From Aphrophora alni (Eukaryota > Arthropoda > Insecta > Hemiptera > Aphrophoridae): DNA of 64,000 nucleotides. A program made the position numbers and the translations under genes. Location: positions 16,790,590 through 16,854,589 of the forward strand of contig OY740768.1 of NCBI GenBank assembly GCA_963513935.1, read 5' to 3'. How positions within the stretch are numbered: the first letter of the stretch is position 1; each line of letters starts with the position of its first letter. This document shows, one piece after another, positions 13,021-28,085 of this stretch. The notes under the pieces are model-generated. The model was not told the DNA's origin. It ran no database searches and saw nothing but the letters and a program-made list of their open reading frames with translations.

Positions 13021-13321
13021 CTGATGGGGCCATTTGTCTGTGCGCGCGGCTTGCTGTGGTGCGTCGGGTAAGAGGGGAGTGGTTATCGCTCATTTCCAAA
13101 AACATGTGGTGCCGCGCGGCGCGCAGGACGTGGATTATTCACCTGTCTTCAATGTAGCTTCGAGTTGTTTGTAAACATCATGTTTCTATATGCACTACAA
13201 ATCTTGTAAACTTTAATTATGTGTCGCGAAAGGTAGACAAACATAGTTGGGTGAGCGAGCCCTACTTTTACAGAACGGCTAGTAGCGTCAGAGCCGCGCG
13301 CACATCAAATGGTCCCATCAG
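13021..13321. mobile_element. 301-bp GC-rich MITE-like element
   Basis: Terminal inverted repeats begin CTGATGGGGCCATTTG on the left and CTGATGGGACCATTTG as the complement of the right end. They continue through TGTGCGCGCGGCT, so they span about 31 bp with three or four differences. The dinucleotide TA flanks both ends, consistent with a TA target duplication. The interior is CpG-rich (GCGCGCGGC, GCCGCGCGGCGCGC), unlike the surrounding AT-rich DNA. It has no coding capacity. A non-autonomous DNA transposon is the simplest reading. The superfamily is not certain, though a TA target fits Tc1/mariner-type elements. Confidence 0.7.
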
Positions 13322-13327
13322 TAGGTT

Positions 13328-13361
13328 GTAAGCATTAGCTTACAATTCCTTTGGGAATTGT
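13328..13361. repeat. two overlapping small hairpins
   Basis: TGTAAGC / GCTTACA (13328-13344) and ACAATTCC / GGAATTGT (13342-13361) are adjacent perfect stems that share the bases ACA, so only one can form fully at a time. They lie just right of the GC-rich element. No function is evident. Confidence 0.35.
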
Positions 13362-14029
13362 ATTTATAAGGCAGAGCTATTGCTTCCAATTACGTTTTGA
13401 ATTGTTTTGTGAATTAGGTTAGTGCTCAACCTAAAGAAGAGTGTAATATTTTTAATTTGGACCATATTTTTTGGCCATGTTTTCATTTTTCGATAACTCT
13501 ACATTTGGAGTAGCCGCCAATAAAAAAATCTAAAAATTGGCGTTGGGCTGTAAAATTTAAATAATCAGCACTACCGAGTTTGTAAAATATCAGTTTTGAA
13601 GTACCTTGACTCCAGAAAAGTAATTTTTAGAATTTTGTCTGTCTGTCGTCTGTGCAAACACTTTCTCTCCGTACTCAAATTTGTTATGTGGGCATATGCT
13701 GCCCATAAATCTTCTTGTTTTTCTATACCTTGAAATTTGGTAGTAGCAGGACAATACATATTTTTTGGAATCTGCTTCACAAAGGTTTTTGTCAGAAGCT
13801 AACAGTTAAAAGAGGACATGAACAATGGATACGATCATAAAAGTTTGATATTACAAATTATAAAATACATTTCTAAAATATTTTTTTTGAATGTAACATC
13901 TATTTGTAATAGTGGAGATGTAGGGTTCATACGATTAAATACACAATTGAAATCTATAATTTTTTATTTAATGTAGTGCGTTATAAATTGAATAACATAC
14001 AAGTTCTAAACAAAAACTTATTAAAATGG

Positions 14030-14240
14030 CCGCCATTTTAAGAATTTTAATTACATTTTTCTAAATATTGATCTATATAAGCCCACTATTATACCAAATT
14101 TCATGTTACTATCTTATTTTTCGTAGCCGCTATTGTGCTTACGTACAGGACATGTCGACAATCACTCCAACGGTTTCCTAAAGACATAAAACATGAAGAT
14201 GAGTCAAAAATTGGAATAGAATTTTTTCGTTTACTAAATT
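14030..14240 (+). repeat. diverged interspersed repeat, copy A
   Basis: The segment contains TAGCCGCTATTGTGCTTACG and later ATAAAACATGAAGATGAGTC, matched at 20120-20200 by TAGCTATCGTGCTTACG and ATAAAACGTGATGATCAGTC with the same order and spacing. It starts near a short near-palindrome AAATGGCCGCCATTT, which contains the GCCAT core of YY1/Pho-type sites. This is probably an old non-autonomous transposable element. Its ends are not resolved. Confidence 0.5.
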
Positions 14241-14597
14241 TGAGCTATACTTCGTATACTGGGCAAGTAGTATTCTTAAACCAAACTCTCCCTAAATAAA
14301 TGATGAAACTCTTTTCAAAACCAGAAAGTTTGATCAATATACAAATTTCAACAGCAACAAATTTATTTTGTGCAAGATGGCGTTTCAACGACTAAGTAAT
14401 CATATTCAGTTACATGTAAACTTATTTTGTCCAACTGAACTTAAAAGGTTAGGTTAAAGTTCATGCATTTTATGATTGTATTTCCCACAACTGGTGCTTA
14501 TTAAAAGGAAATAATTTATTTTATTTAGTTTTAGATGTTCTTTCTCTTTCTTACCCAGTCTCCTCAAAAGATATTTTCTTTGACGCACTTTTACGCC

Positions 14598-20030
<5,433 letters not shown>

Positions 20031-20039
20031 AAATCTTTT

Positions 20040-20200
20040 TTTAAATAGTACTGCTTTCTTAATTTCAAAAGGATTCTATACGACCACATTGTTAGACCTC
20101 TAACAAGTTTAATGTTCCGATCTTACTTTCGTAATAGCTATCGTGCTTACGTACAACAACAACAATAGCGTATGTTCTGAGGCTATAAAACGTGATGATC
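20040..20200 (+). repeat. diverged interspersed repeat, copy B
   Basis: This is the second copy of the repeat described at 14030-14240. The shared anchors are ATCTTA(C)TTTCGTA, the GTGCTTACGTACA word and ATAAAACGTGATGATCAGTC. The orientation is the same as copy A. Divergence is substantial, so the two insertions are old. Confidence 0.5.
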
Positions 20201-20236
20201 AGTCAAAAAACTTACCCTCTACAAGTATTCTGTAAC

Positions 20237-20303
20237 TATTAAATATTAGTAAGTAACAATTACTGGTACCACTAAAGTAACTGTTGAAAACTAATATTTA
20301 ATT
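20237..20303. repeat. hairpin centred on GGTACC
   Basis: TATTAAATATTAGT on the left and ACTAATATTTAAT on the right are complementary. The pairing continues, with a few mismatches and a short indel, through AGTAACAATTACT / AGTAACTGTT towards the central GGTACC. It looks like a short palindromic MITE relic abutting copy B of the dispersed repeat. Confidence 0.45.
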
Positions 20304-22466
20304 ATGTGTTATACGAACATACTTCTAATCATCTCAAAACCAAGTACATGGATCTGATATAATTTTCATTTAATTCCAAATAGATATAACGGTATTGTGT
20401 TTATAGTGTAGCGACATATTTATTTTAAGGTCGCGAATAAAATAACCAACCGTAATCTTCCAGTAGAATACTTAATCTACGTATGATGTCGTGAACTTGA
20501 ACTCAGGGGAGTAGTTTATAAAATACCATTAAAACGTTTAACTGTCACGACCTAAAGAAACTCAATTCAGATACATTACTTTTACTATCTTAAGCACGGA
20601 CTATTAAAAAAATAGAAATACAAATAATAATTATTTTTTCCATAAAGTACACTATGCCGACTTGGATTACTCACTTTATATGCATCGTTTGTGATTTTAT
20701 TTTCATGCATCAGTAATTGATTTCTTTGAGATTTTAATTGGAAGCAATGAGGTCAGTTGCTGTAATTAATATAAATAATATCAAAGTGGAAAAAGTAGGG
20801 GAAAATACTTTGTTATGACATAATTAATTAGAATTATATTGTGACTTTTGTATAATAAGTTTCTGTCTATATTGTTTAATTTGCAAAATCTACAGAATAA
20901 TATTTACGGATTTAAAACAGCTCAAGTTAATATATAAAGTTATTAATGATTTGTTTTTTTAGATGTTTTTTCAGGCTGAATATACCGTTTAAAGTTGAGT
21001 AATACAACCAAAAGTTTAAGTCTTTAACAAGGAATTTTTTTAATTAAATAATCGTAACATCTTAAAATTGTATAGAAAATAAATATATTCTAATAAAAAA
21101 TATCGATATCAATTAACTTTTTTTATTTTTCAAACACCACATCTTTAAAATACTAATGTTTTGTAACATCGGTTTGATATCGTTTCTAAAATTGTCTATA
21201 TTTTCAAACGATCTGATCATCTCTTCGCAGTTGGTTTAAAATCACTTCAAATCATTTTAATTTTTACTATTGTTACTCCAAAATTCGATGTTGAAATTTA
21301 AAAAAGCAAATTATTGTCAGAGAATGAATTAAGCTTTATAATGAGACATGTCTTCTTATGTATGGGACTCTTGGGTCATCCAGTTTAACCACTAATTTAT
21401 AATCTCTTTCCTGAGGAACCACACCAAGACCTTCCAGGTGGCACCTATTTTTATGTATGTTCCTTATCATTTCTGTAGATTTAAGGAAAACAAAAAATTA
21501 AAATTAAAACTGAACATTAGTTGGTGTGGCAAGTATATAACGTTCATATTGTTAACGTAAAAACATATCTCAAATTCGAACACATCACCAAATATTATGA
21601 TTGTTTAAACATTTATTCATTCATACAAACTTTCTGAATCCTATATTCTACTCAGCAACAGTTTCCTCTTTCAACAATACATACCAACAGGAATTCTGTA
21701 ATAAAAGAGAATTTCGAAAGATAATTTGTGAACATCAATGGCAAAGTGAATCAAACCTTCCTACATTTAACTGAGGAAGAGAATTCAATAAAGATAAATG
21801 GTATCTACAGTAACACCTGCTTCCTCTGACTAAATTTATCAGTAAGGAAATGAAGATTTATATTACATATGTGCTGTACATTGCAAACGTTTCAATAAAG
21901 CAACAGCACATACATAGGCCTGCGACAACAAAGTAAAGTCATATTTGTATAACGTAATAGACTTTTAATTTATATTATATTTGATTTACCAGTATATTCA
22001 GAGATAAACTTAATTGATAATCTTACATAACATTGAATAGATATTAAGCAATTATTACAATAATCTTCCCTAATTCATAAAAATATTAAAACAAAACTAA
22101 GTTTATTCACAAAGCTTGAAAGATTGAAGTAAATGAGCCATAAAACATTATACACGTTATTATGATTGTGGTAAATATGAACGTTAGAGTAACTGATTAG
22201 TATGAGACGTTTTGAAAGAAATATTTACCATTTTACAATTGTTAATAAAGATTAGTGTTAATATTATGTAAGTACCCAATAACTTCGTGTGACGCACACT
22301 TGAATAACATCATTATATTTTTAACTACATTTCAGTAGAAAGTTACATACAATTATTTTGTTTGTTTGTTAAACTATATTTTATAACAAAACTTATTTGT
22401 TTTGCCAGATAATTTTAAGTATAAAATATTGAATCAATCATATTAGCCACGGATCAATTATATAAT
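20304..22466. other. AT-rich non-coding stretch
   Basis: No gene is seen. A slightly G+C-richer patch at 21350-21470 has only very short open frames on both strands. A 10-bp inverted pair TATGTGCTGT / ACAGCACATA lies near 21868-21915. Confidence 0.55.
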
Positions 22467-22613
22467 TATATTATATTAATGTGAGTACTCACGTCTGTTG
22501 ATCCTTTTTTTTTTTTGTTGTTTTCTCTCAATAAAACAATTGCAATTTCGGGCATGAAGTACCCATCATCAGGTTTTTATAATCATATCACATACACAAG
22601 AACGCAAAAACAC
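22467..22613 (-). repeat. terminal inverted segment (pseudo-LTR-like), left
   Basis: This is the left copy of the inverted terminal segment of the 22.5-kb Penelope-like relic. Its outer end is AT-rich and then contains the palindrome GTGAGTACTCAC. It ends with the word ACACAAGAACGCAAAAAC. The hammerhead-like motif is in sense on the minus strand, downstream of the coding tail. Confidence 0.8.
22531..22580 (-). ncRNA. hammerhead ribozyme-like motif (left terminus)
   Basis: Read on the minus strand this is the inverted copy of the motif at 22930-22979. The order is stem I strand ATAAAAAC, core CTGATGA, stem II with GGG and CCC, GAA, palindrome ATTGCAAT, unpaired T, then GTTTTAT. One base (T) lies unpaired between the core and stem II, which departs from the canonical hammerhead. 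Activity, if any, may need a dimer through the self-complementary stem III. Confidence 0.45.
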
Positions 22614-22722
22614 ATATATATTTCACTCCGTGTGGAGATCGTTAGAGTCAAAACACGCACTTTTTTTATACGAACATTGGTGTGCACACCGCATCAGTTG
22701 TTTAAGATGGTACTGACTGAAG

Positions 22723-22896
22723 TTAGGTTAAGCAACGATTATTGGACCGTGTCCCCCTCCCTTGTCTTGTGATTAGCGTATCATACAATAGGTTTGACTT
22801 AAATGACAGCTGATCATTCAATATGTTATTAGGTTCAGCTTTTAAACCTTTGTAGATTTCGAATTCCTCTAACGCGTTTAGAGTATTTCCCTTCTT
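22723..22896 (-). pseudogene. Penelope-like retroelement C-terminal fragment
   Basis: The open frame reads KKGNTLNALEEFEIYK, then ILNDQLSFKS, then LLYDTLI, followed by a stop 15 residues later. This arrangement (KKG, a LE.fEIYK helix, a LNDQ turn and a closing LYDT.I) is what I recognise from the tail that follows the GIY-YIG nuclease in Penelope-like elements and related retroelements. The frame extends upstream without a stop into the inverted terminal segment, so the N-terminal part of that open frame is an artefact of the junction. Reverse transcriptase and catalytic GIY-YIG residues are absent, so the copy is dead. Confidence 0.6.
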
Positions 22897-22897
22897 A

Positions 22898-23041
22898 TGT
22901 TTTTGCGTTCTTGTGTATGTGATATGATTATAAAAACCTGATGATGGGTACTTCATGCCCGAAATTGCAATTGTTTTATTGAGAGAAAACAACAAAAAAA
23001 AAAGGATCAACAGACGTGAGTACTCACATTAATATAATATA
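22898..23041 (+). repeat. terminal inverted segment (pseudo-LTR-like), right
   Basis: This is the reverse complement of 22467-22613. Because both copies contain the same reading frame, the open frames running inward from each end share more than 30 residues. That similarity explains two apparently paralogous small proteins and does not indicate real genes. Confidence 0.8.
22930..22979 (+). ncRNA. hammerhead ribozyme-like motif (right terminus)
   Basis: Stem I is ATAAAAAC (22930-22937) with GTTTTAT (22973-22979), pairing with one bulge. The core CTGATGA is at 22938-22944. Stem II has GGG/CCC arms around a 9-base loop, preceded by an unpaired T. GAA (22961-22963) is followed by the palindrome ATTGCAAT, whose first A and last T fit the conserved A15.1-U16.1 pair, and then T at the cleavage position. 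All conserved hammerhead core bases are present. The weak and offset stem II is the main doubt. Confidence 0.45.
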
Positions 23042-24368
23042 AATATAAAATATTGTTAACTATTTTGTATAATAAATAGATTTCGAGCTTGATTTGTGAG
23101 ATAACATTAGTTAGAATAAAACTCTTGTGTTCAAATTTTATTCTACCTGTTTTGGATATTATTAGTTTTAATACAAATTTTAATTTAAACTTAAATATTT
23201 CATTTACTTTTTAATTTGTAAAATGACCGTAAAATAAAACAAACTTTTTTCAAATAAATTTTTAAGTCGGTATGAAAGTAAACATTTAAATAGAGGAATA
23301 ATTATTTTGATTCTGGAAAAGAAATAAGTGTTGTGTTTAAAGCATTCAAATGAAAATTGGTAATTATTTTGGTTAATAAAAATTTCAAGAATCTGTTTTT
23401 GTTTAACTGTTGTTTAACTTTTAAATATACATTTTTGCACACAAAAATAAATTATAAACAGAAAGAAATAATACAGAGAAGTATACTGTTCAATGTAAAA
23501 ATAATGATATGGATATATGAACTATGTGGTTTTGTATAAAAGGAATTGCGTTGTTGGATGTTTGTTTTCATTTGTCAGGAAGTATAATAAATCTTAGTAG
23601 TACTTTGACATAGTTTAGTCAAACAAATTGCTAGGATTCAATCAATATCAAGAAATAAATTGAATATTCTTATAATTTTAAGGAGTAATATTGTTTCAAA
23701 GATATTAATCCATGTGTTATAACTGCGTATCTATAAATGCAATAATTTCTGAATTGTACTCTAGGAAATGCATAGACTTTTCTTAATTTTCATTGTACTT
23801 GTAAACAAATATTCAAATATGTGATATTTTAAAATGTTATCTTACACCACTCGTGGTAATTTGAAACTGTAAGCTATAACATGAATTTAAAAAACAAATT
23901 CCCTTCGGATATATTATTACTGAATTTCTGTTATATCATTCTACCTAAATTTATGTGTAAAATCGTATATATGTGACAAATGTCTTACCACTTGTTTCAA
24001 ATTTAATAATTGTTCTTGAAATTGTGAATCATTACACAAGTTTGTTGACGAGAAAATAAATGAGACATTTTAAATTCAATTAAGCTATAATTTTATTTTT
24101 TATAAAAAAAAAGGTAAGGAAATAATCGTTAAACATATATTTATATACGCTTAAACTAATGTAAACAAATTAGTTAATTTATATTTTTATATACAATTTC
24201 CTATCTATTTAAAGTGTTTTCAAGTAAATATTGAAATAAGATCTTTTATATCACTCGAGGCAAATTTACAAATAGAAGCTGAATCTCAAGATCAGTAAGG
24301 AGATGTTGCGTTGCAATATGTTACATCTTATAAGATAAAATAGTTTATATGATCGTGAATGTAATAAC
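23042..24368. other. AT-rich non-coding stretch
   Basis: Nothing is recognisable. Short open frames such as 23357-23539 are of chance length and composition. Confidence 0.6.
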
Positions 24369-24460
24369 TTCCTGTAACCTGTCTGTACTTACTTCCTGTA
24401 ACCAGCCTGTACTTACTTCCTGTAACATGCCTGTACTTACATCCTGTAACATGCCTGTAA
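24369..24460 (+). repeat. 24-bp tandem repeat, about 4 copies
   Basis: The unit TTCCTGTAACCWGYCTGTACTTAC recurs at 24369, 24393, 24417 and 24441 (the last copy starts with A and is incomplete). Since 24 is a multiple of three, the plus frame reads as an 8-residue repeat (LTSCNxPV). That is a consequence of the minisatellite and no gene is implied. Confidence 0.85.
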
Positions 24461-26794
24461 TACGTACTTACATCTTGATGTCGTGTTCTAGGACTCAAGG
24501 GGGTTGTTTTATTATAACATCAAATACTGCAATGTGCAAGACTTAATGGCTATATCAGAAAATATATTACTTTTACCACGTAAAACGTTCTTCATATTAA
24601 ACATAATAAAATAATAGAAATTGCGTTTTAACAATAAATTATATTAAATGAAATGTATTATATTTGGACTATTTGTTTCTTAATTTAAATAGGAATTGAT
24701 TAGGAATAAAAAATTTAATTAATTTGAAATTTTATCGTAAAGTAATGAGAATAGTTTTTTATTTAATAAACATTTAACTTTAGAGATGGAATAATCAATT
24801 TTAAAAAGTATTCATTTTTCACAATGATAATAATTTTAATATTAGAGTTAAATTGTTAGTCATTAACTAAAACTCACTGTATATGTTGTATGATATAAAA
24901 AAAATAAAAAGAAGATAAACAAATAAATAAAACAGTATGCATATTTTTTGAAAGAACTTAGTATAATAATTGTTTCCAGCACACAAGAAAAATATTTTGT
25001 ACCAGTCATGTGTATAATGTAATCGATCATGTTACTATTTGTAATTTGTACAGAAGTAATGTGTACAAATCTTAAACATAATAATATTTCTTTAATGTTT
25101 AAACTAATCTCTATTTCTTAACTAATCTTTCTGGTATTGTCTAAAAGAGTCAAGAATGTCAGCTGTAAGTCTACTACTGTCATTGTCTTTGACGTTATAG
25201 CACCCTCCGGGGCTCACTCACAGTGAGTACGGGTGTGGCGGACACAAGTATCCTAGCTGGATCTATACCTTTCTTCATGTAGTCTTTCGTCATTTTTATC
25301 AGGTTTCTCTTGACCAACTCTTGTTCTTTTCCGATGCTGAGGATATTATAGAGTATTCGTGAGCTTTATTGTATGGTCTTTTCTTCTTTTTTTTATAAGG
25401 GGATGATAACCCGAAAGGTTTTTAGCCTTTATTCTTGTATACACTATTGATGTTAGTGTAAAAGAATATGGTGTACAATTTCCTAATGGGTGGTATACAA
25501 TTTTCACCCTTCGATGTTATGTGAATTCAAACGTAATATTGGTTAATTAAATTGTTTGAAGTGTTTGACTTCCGAGTAAATATTTAATTTAAAAATTGTA
25601 AATCCGCCGAGGTTAATTACCACAATTAAATACTCCGGTTCAATTATTTATACAGGAAAGAACCACAAAAATCCGCAGGATAATCCGCCAACACAAACCT
25701 AGTTGGTGGAGATTGCAAAAACGAATTGACTCGAAACGAGTGGGGAATCAAGGACATAAGTTTTATAATAAAATGTATATTTGTTGAATTAGAATTAATA
25801 CTTCTCCTTTGAAATTCAAGTGACTTTTAGATTACCTTGAAGGTTATATACGTTTTGTTACAAAAGTCAGCAAGATAAAGTAAGGAAAATGTCAATTTAG
25901 TAATTGAACTGGTATCTTTATATTAGATGTGCAATTATTTTTAAATTACATAGAAGGTAAGACTCTTGAGGTATTAAAACTAAACTAAAGTTATTTCTTA
26001 TGACACGTTTAATAACGTTTCAATACTCGTTATTTCTCAAATGAACACTTCAAAATGTTTCTTAAGGTATATCACGAGTAGTGTAAGCTGTATATTTTTC
26101 TGATATTTCATATTTCCTATTTTAGAGAATATTATGTCAAAATTTTAGTTGATCTACTTTGGAAAACTACTAAAATTAAACCGATTGTGGTTCCATGGGA
26201 TAGATTAAAATAGTCTTACGTATACATTACAATGTTATGACAGATAAGATCACTTCTAAAGCATATTTAATAAACAAATTACGAATATCTATTCAATTTA
26301 AATTTAATATTTCATACTAGAAATTATTTTACAAAATCTTTTTTATTTGATCGATAAAGAAATAAAATCTTAAAACATTGTCGACTACGATTTTATAATT
26401 AAATTTTATTTCAGGATTCATAGTTCCAGTTCTATTAGTAACTAAATAAATTGAATATTATATAATAAATATTTATTGCACGTCTATGTGATAAAAAAAT
26501 ACAACTTATTTTATTTGCTAAATGTTTGCATATCTACAAGCAACTATTACGATCGGCCAAACAACTAGAACAACATATTATTCTAAAAATTATGTACTTT
26601 TTATTTTTCAAAAAGTAAATTTATTTTTATTGTTAAAATCTCCGAAAGTCGTAACATCTCTGTCAAAAAATGTCAGTAGAGGTTCATTTTTGTCTGGGCT
26701 CAAATAAATATTTGTAAAAAATACACTTAAATAGTAAATCTGGACTTGGGAAATGGTCTAAAATTAAAATAAAACTTGAACTCAATTTATCACA
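24461..26794. other. mostly AT-rich stretch with one richer patch
   Basis: No gene is established. A G+C-richer patch at about 25190-25380 includes an unbroken 56-codon minus-strand frame, described separately. At 25399-25420 the words GGGGATGATAACCCGAAAGG resemble a decayed CTGA..GAAA hairpin motif like those elsewhere in the window. Confidence 0.5.
25198..25365 (-). other. 56-codon open frame of coding-like composition
   Basis: Between two stops the minus strand reads a 56-residue peptide that includes GKEQELVKRNLIKMTKDYMK and then DPARILVSATPVLTV. It has mixed charged and hydrophobic residues, unlike the low-complexity translations nearby, and the DNA is richer in G+C. There is no ATG before residue 25. 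I do not recognise the family. It could be an exon piece, a transposon protein relic or chance. Confidence 0.25.
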
Positions 26795-26910
26795 AATATG
26801 TTTCACCGAGAATCTCGCCATCTTCAGTGGTGCATAAGCTACTGTAAATTAGTTTGAATATTATAGCTCATGCATCACGGAAGATGGGGAAATTGTCGTT
26901 GAAACGCGTT
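26795..26910. repeat. inverted pair of CTGAAGATGG..GAAAC modules
   Basis: The left arm (26795-26843, read as complement) contains CTGAAGATGG, a CGAG/CTCG hairpin and GTGAAAC. The right arm (26863-26908) contains GGAAGATGG and TTGAAACGCG. Upstream of each is a similar word (AGCTTATGCACCAC and AGCTCATGCATCAC). The arms are about 75-80% alike and separated by about 20 bases. The modules match the hammerhead-like pattern seen elsewhere but the right core has lost CTGA. It is probably a foldback relic. Confidence 0.55.
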
Positions 26911-27711
26911 TCTTTTAATAACGTTTTCCCTAGAAATTGTGATTATTTTGAAATTTGGCCCTTATTTGGTTACTCTTTAAGTGCATGTTCTACACAACTC
27001 TGAGTTAAAGTTATTGTTAGGTCTAAACTATACATTCCGAATAAAATAAAGTAAGTTTTGTTTTTATGTAAGTTTAACAGAGCTGAAACCGATATGTTAA
27101 TAAAATGTCATCTATTTTCTTTTATATATTTTATTGCTATTAATTATTTTACACGAAACAACTCTATATTGGAGTGATTATGTAATCATACTATATACAA
27201 TCCAAATAAAATAGGGTATATCCCAGGGAATTTGTAATGATAGGCGAACATAGTTGAAACTGATATGTTAATGGACAAAGACAAGGATTTACTTTTATTG
27301 TTTTTCTATAAAATACTTCATTGTGTACAATAGAAGTGAATGTTATTTATGGGTGAAGGAATTTTAATTAAGGAAATAAATATTCATGAAACGTACGAGT
27401 CTGATATAAAAACAACCCCTGAAGGTATGTATTGTACATTATTAGGTCAAAGGTCGTAGGTTAATGAATTTAATTAATTTCGTTTTTAAATTGGTATTCA
27501 CGTTTCATATAACAATGATCTTAAATCAAATTAAATCGTAAAAAAGCTGTATTAACTTTCAAAGAATAAGAACATCAAGAACATTAAATTCTATTGCGCA
27601 ACAGCTCGTAAAAAGCCTACGCTGGCTAGAGGGTTTTTCCTTCGAGAATTTTGTTCATCGGACTTCTGGGTGCGTTCCTACCTACTGTTATTTTCTATTA
27701 CTATTAGGGAA
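26911..27711. other. AT-rich non-coding stretch
   Basis: No gene is seen. AGCTGAAACCGATATGTTAATA near 27080 and AGTTGAAACTGATATGTTAATG near 27255 hint at a small diverged local duplication. A G+C-richer patch at 27600-27670 has no long frame. Confidence 0.5.
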
Positions 27712-28085
27712 TATCTAGTAAAGAAATTCTAGCCAACATTCCTAGCCATACTGCAGGTTATATAATTTTTATCGAATTTTTGGCAAATTCACTATGCAGA
27801 TAAATTTTGTGGTTCATTTCAAAAGGAAAAAAGTTTGCACAATTTTTAAAAATACTCTTTTGAAAAAACAACTTTTAAATTGTAGTTCCAACTTAAAATA
27901 ATAATGATGATAATAAACCACTAAACTTCAAAATCAAAGCAGTAAGCTGCATAGATTTGGACTATAGCTGTAAAATAGTAACTAGAATTTTGGTTGAATT
28001 TCAGTCAAATTTTAAAAACAATTACTTTACATCGTTGAATAAGGCGATGGTAAGAAAAACAAAATGTCACATTAACAAATTGAGG
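27712..28085 (+). repeat. diverged segmental repeat, copy 1
   Basis: This segment aligns with 30159-30525 in the same orientation. Shared anchors in order are ATCGAATT, a GTGGAAAAAAG-like word, AAAATAATAA, TAAGCTGCATA / TAAGTTGCATA, ATAGCTGTAA / ATAGCTATAA, TTCAGTCAAATT / TTTAGTCAAATT and TCGTTGAATAAGG. The spacing between anchors is similar but not equal. It is either an old local duplication or two insertions of one repeat. Confidence 0.6.

Larger units (their letters stand above)
22467..23041 (-). mobile_element. Penelope-like element relic with inverted termini
   Basis: Two terminal segments of about 145 bp (22467-22613 and 22898-23041) are near-perfect inverted copies, differing mainly in a poly-T length. 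Between them the minus strand encodes a peptide resembling the extreme C-terminus of Penelope-like retroelement proteins, just after the GIY-YIG endonuclease. In minus-strand order the parts are an inverted terminal segment, the coding tail, a short 3' part, and a sense terminal segment. Each terminal segment holds a hammerhead-like motif. Known Penelope-like elements have pseudo-LTRs in direct or inverted arrangement and are reported to carry hammerhead motifs. Assignment rests on pattern memory of the tail and on this layout. The RT and the catalytic endonuclease core are missing. Confidence 0.65.

Noticed and set aside
13571..13780. 69-codon minus-strand frame
   Set aside because: It starts with GTG and ends in ACAGACAGACAAAATT-type repeat sequence, so it is likely a transposon tail.
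22515..23010. Two paralogous small proteins sharing their N-termini
   Set aside because: The shared residues come from the inverted terminal segments being translated from both ends. Both frames start at TTG, not ATG.
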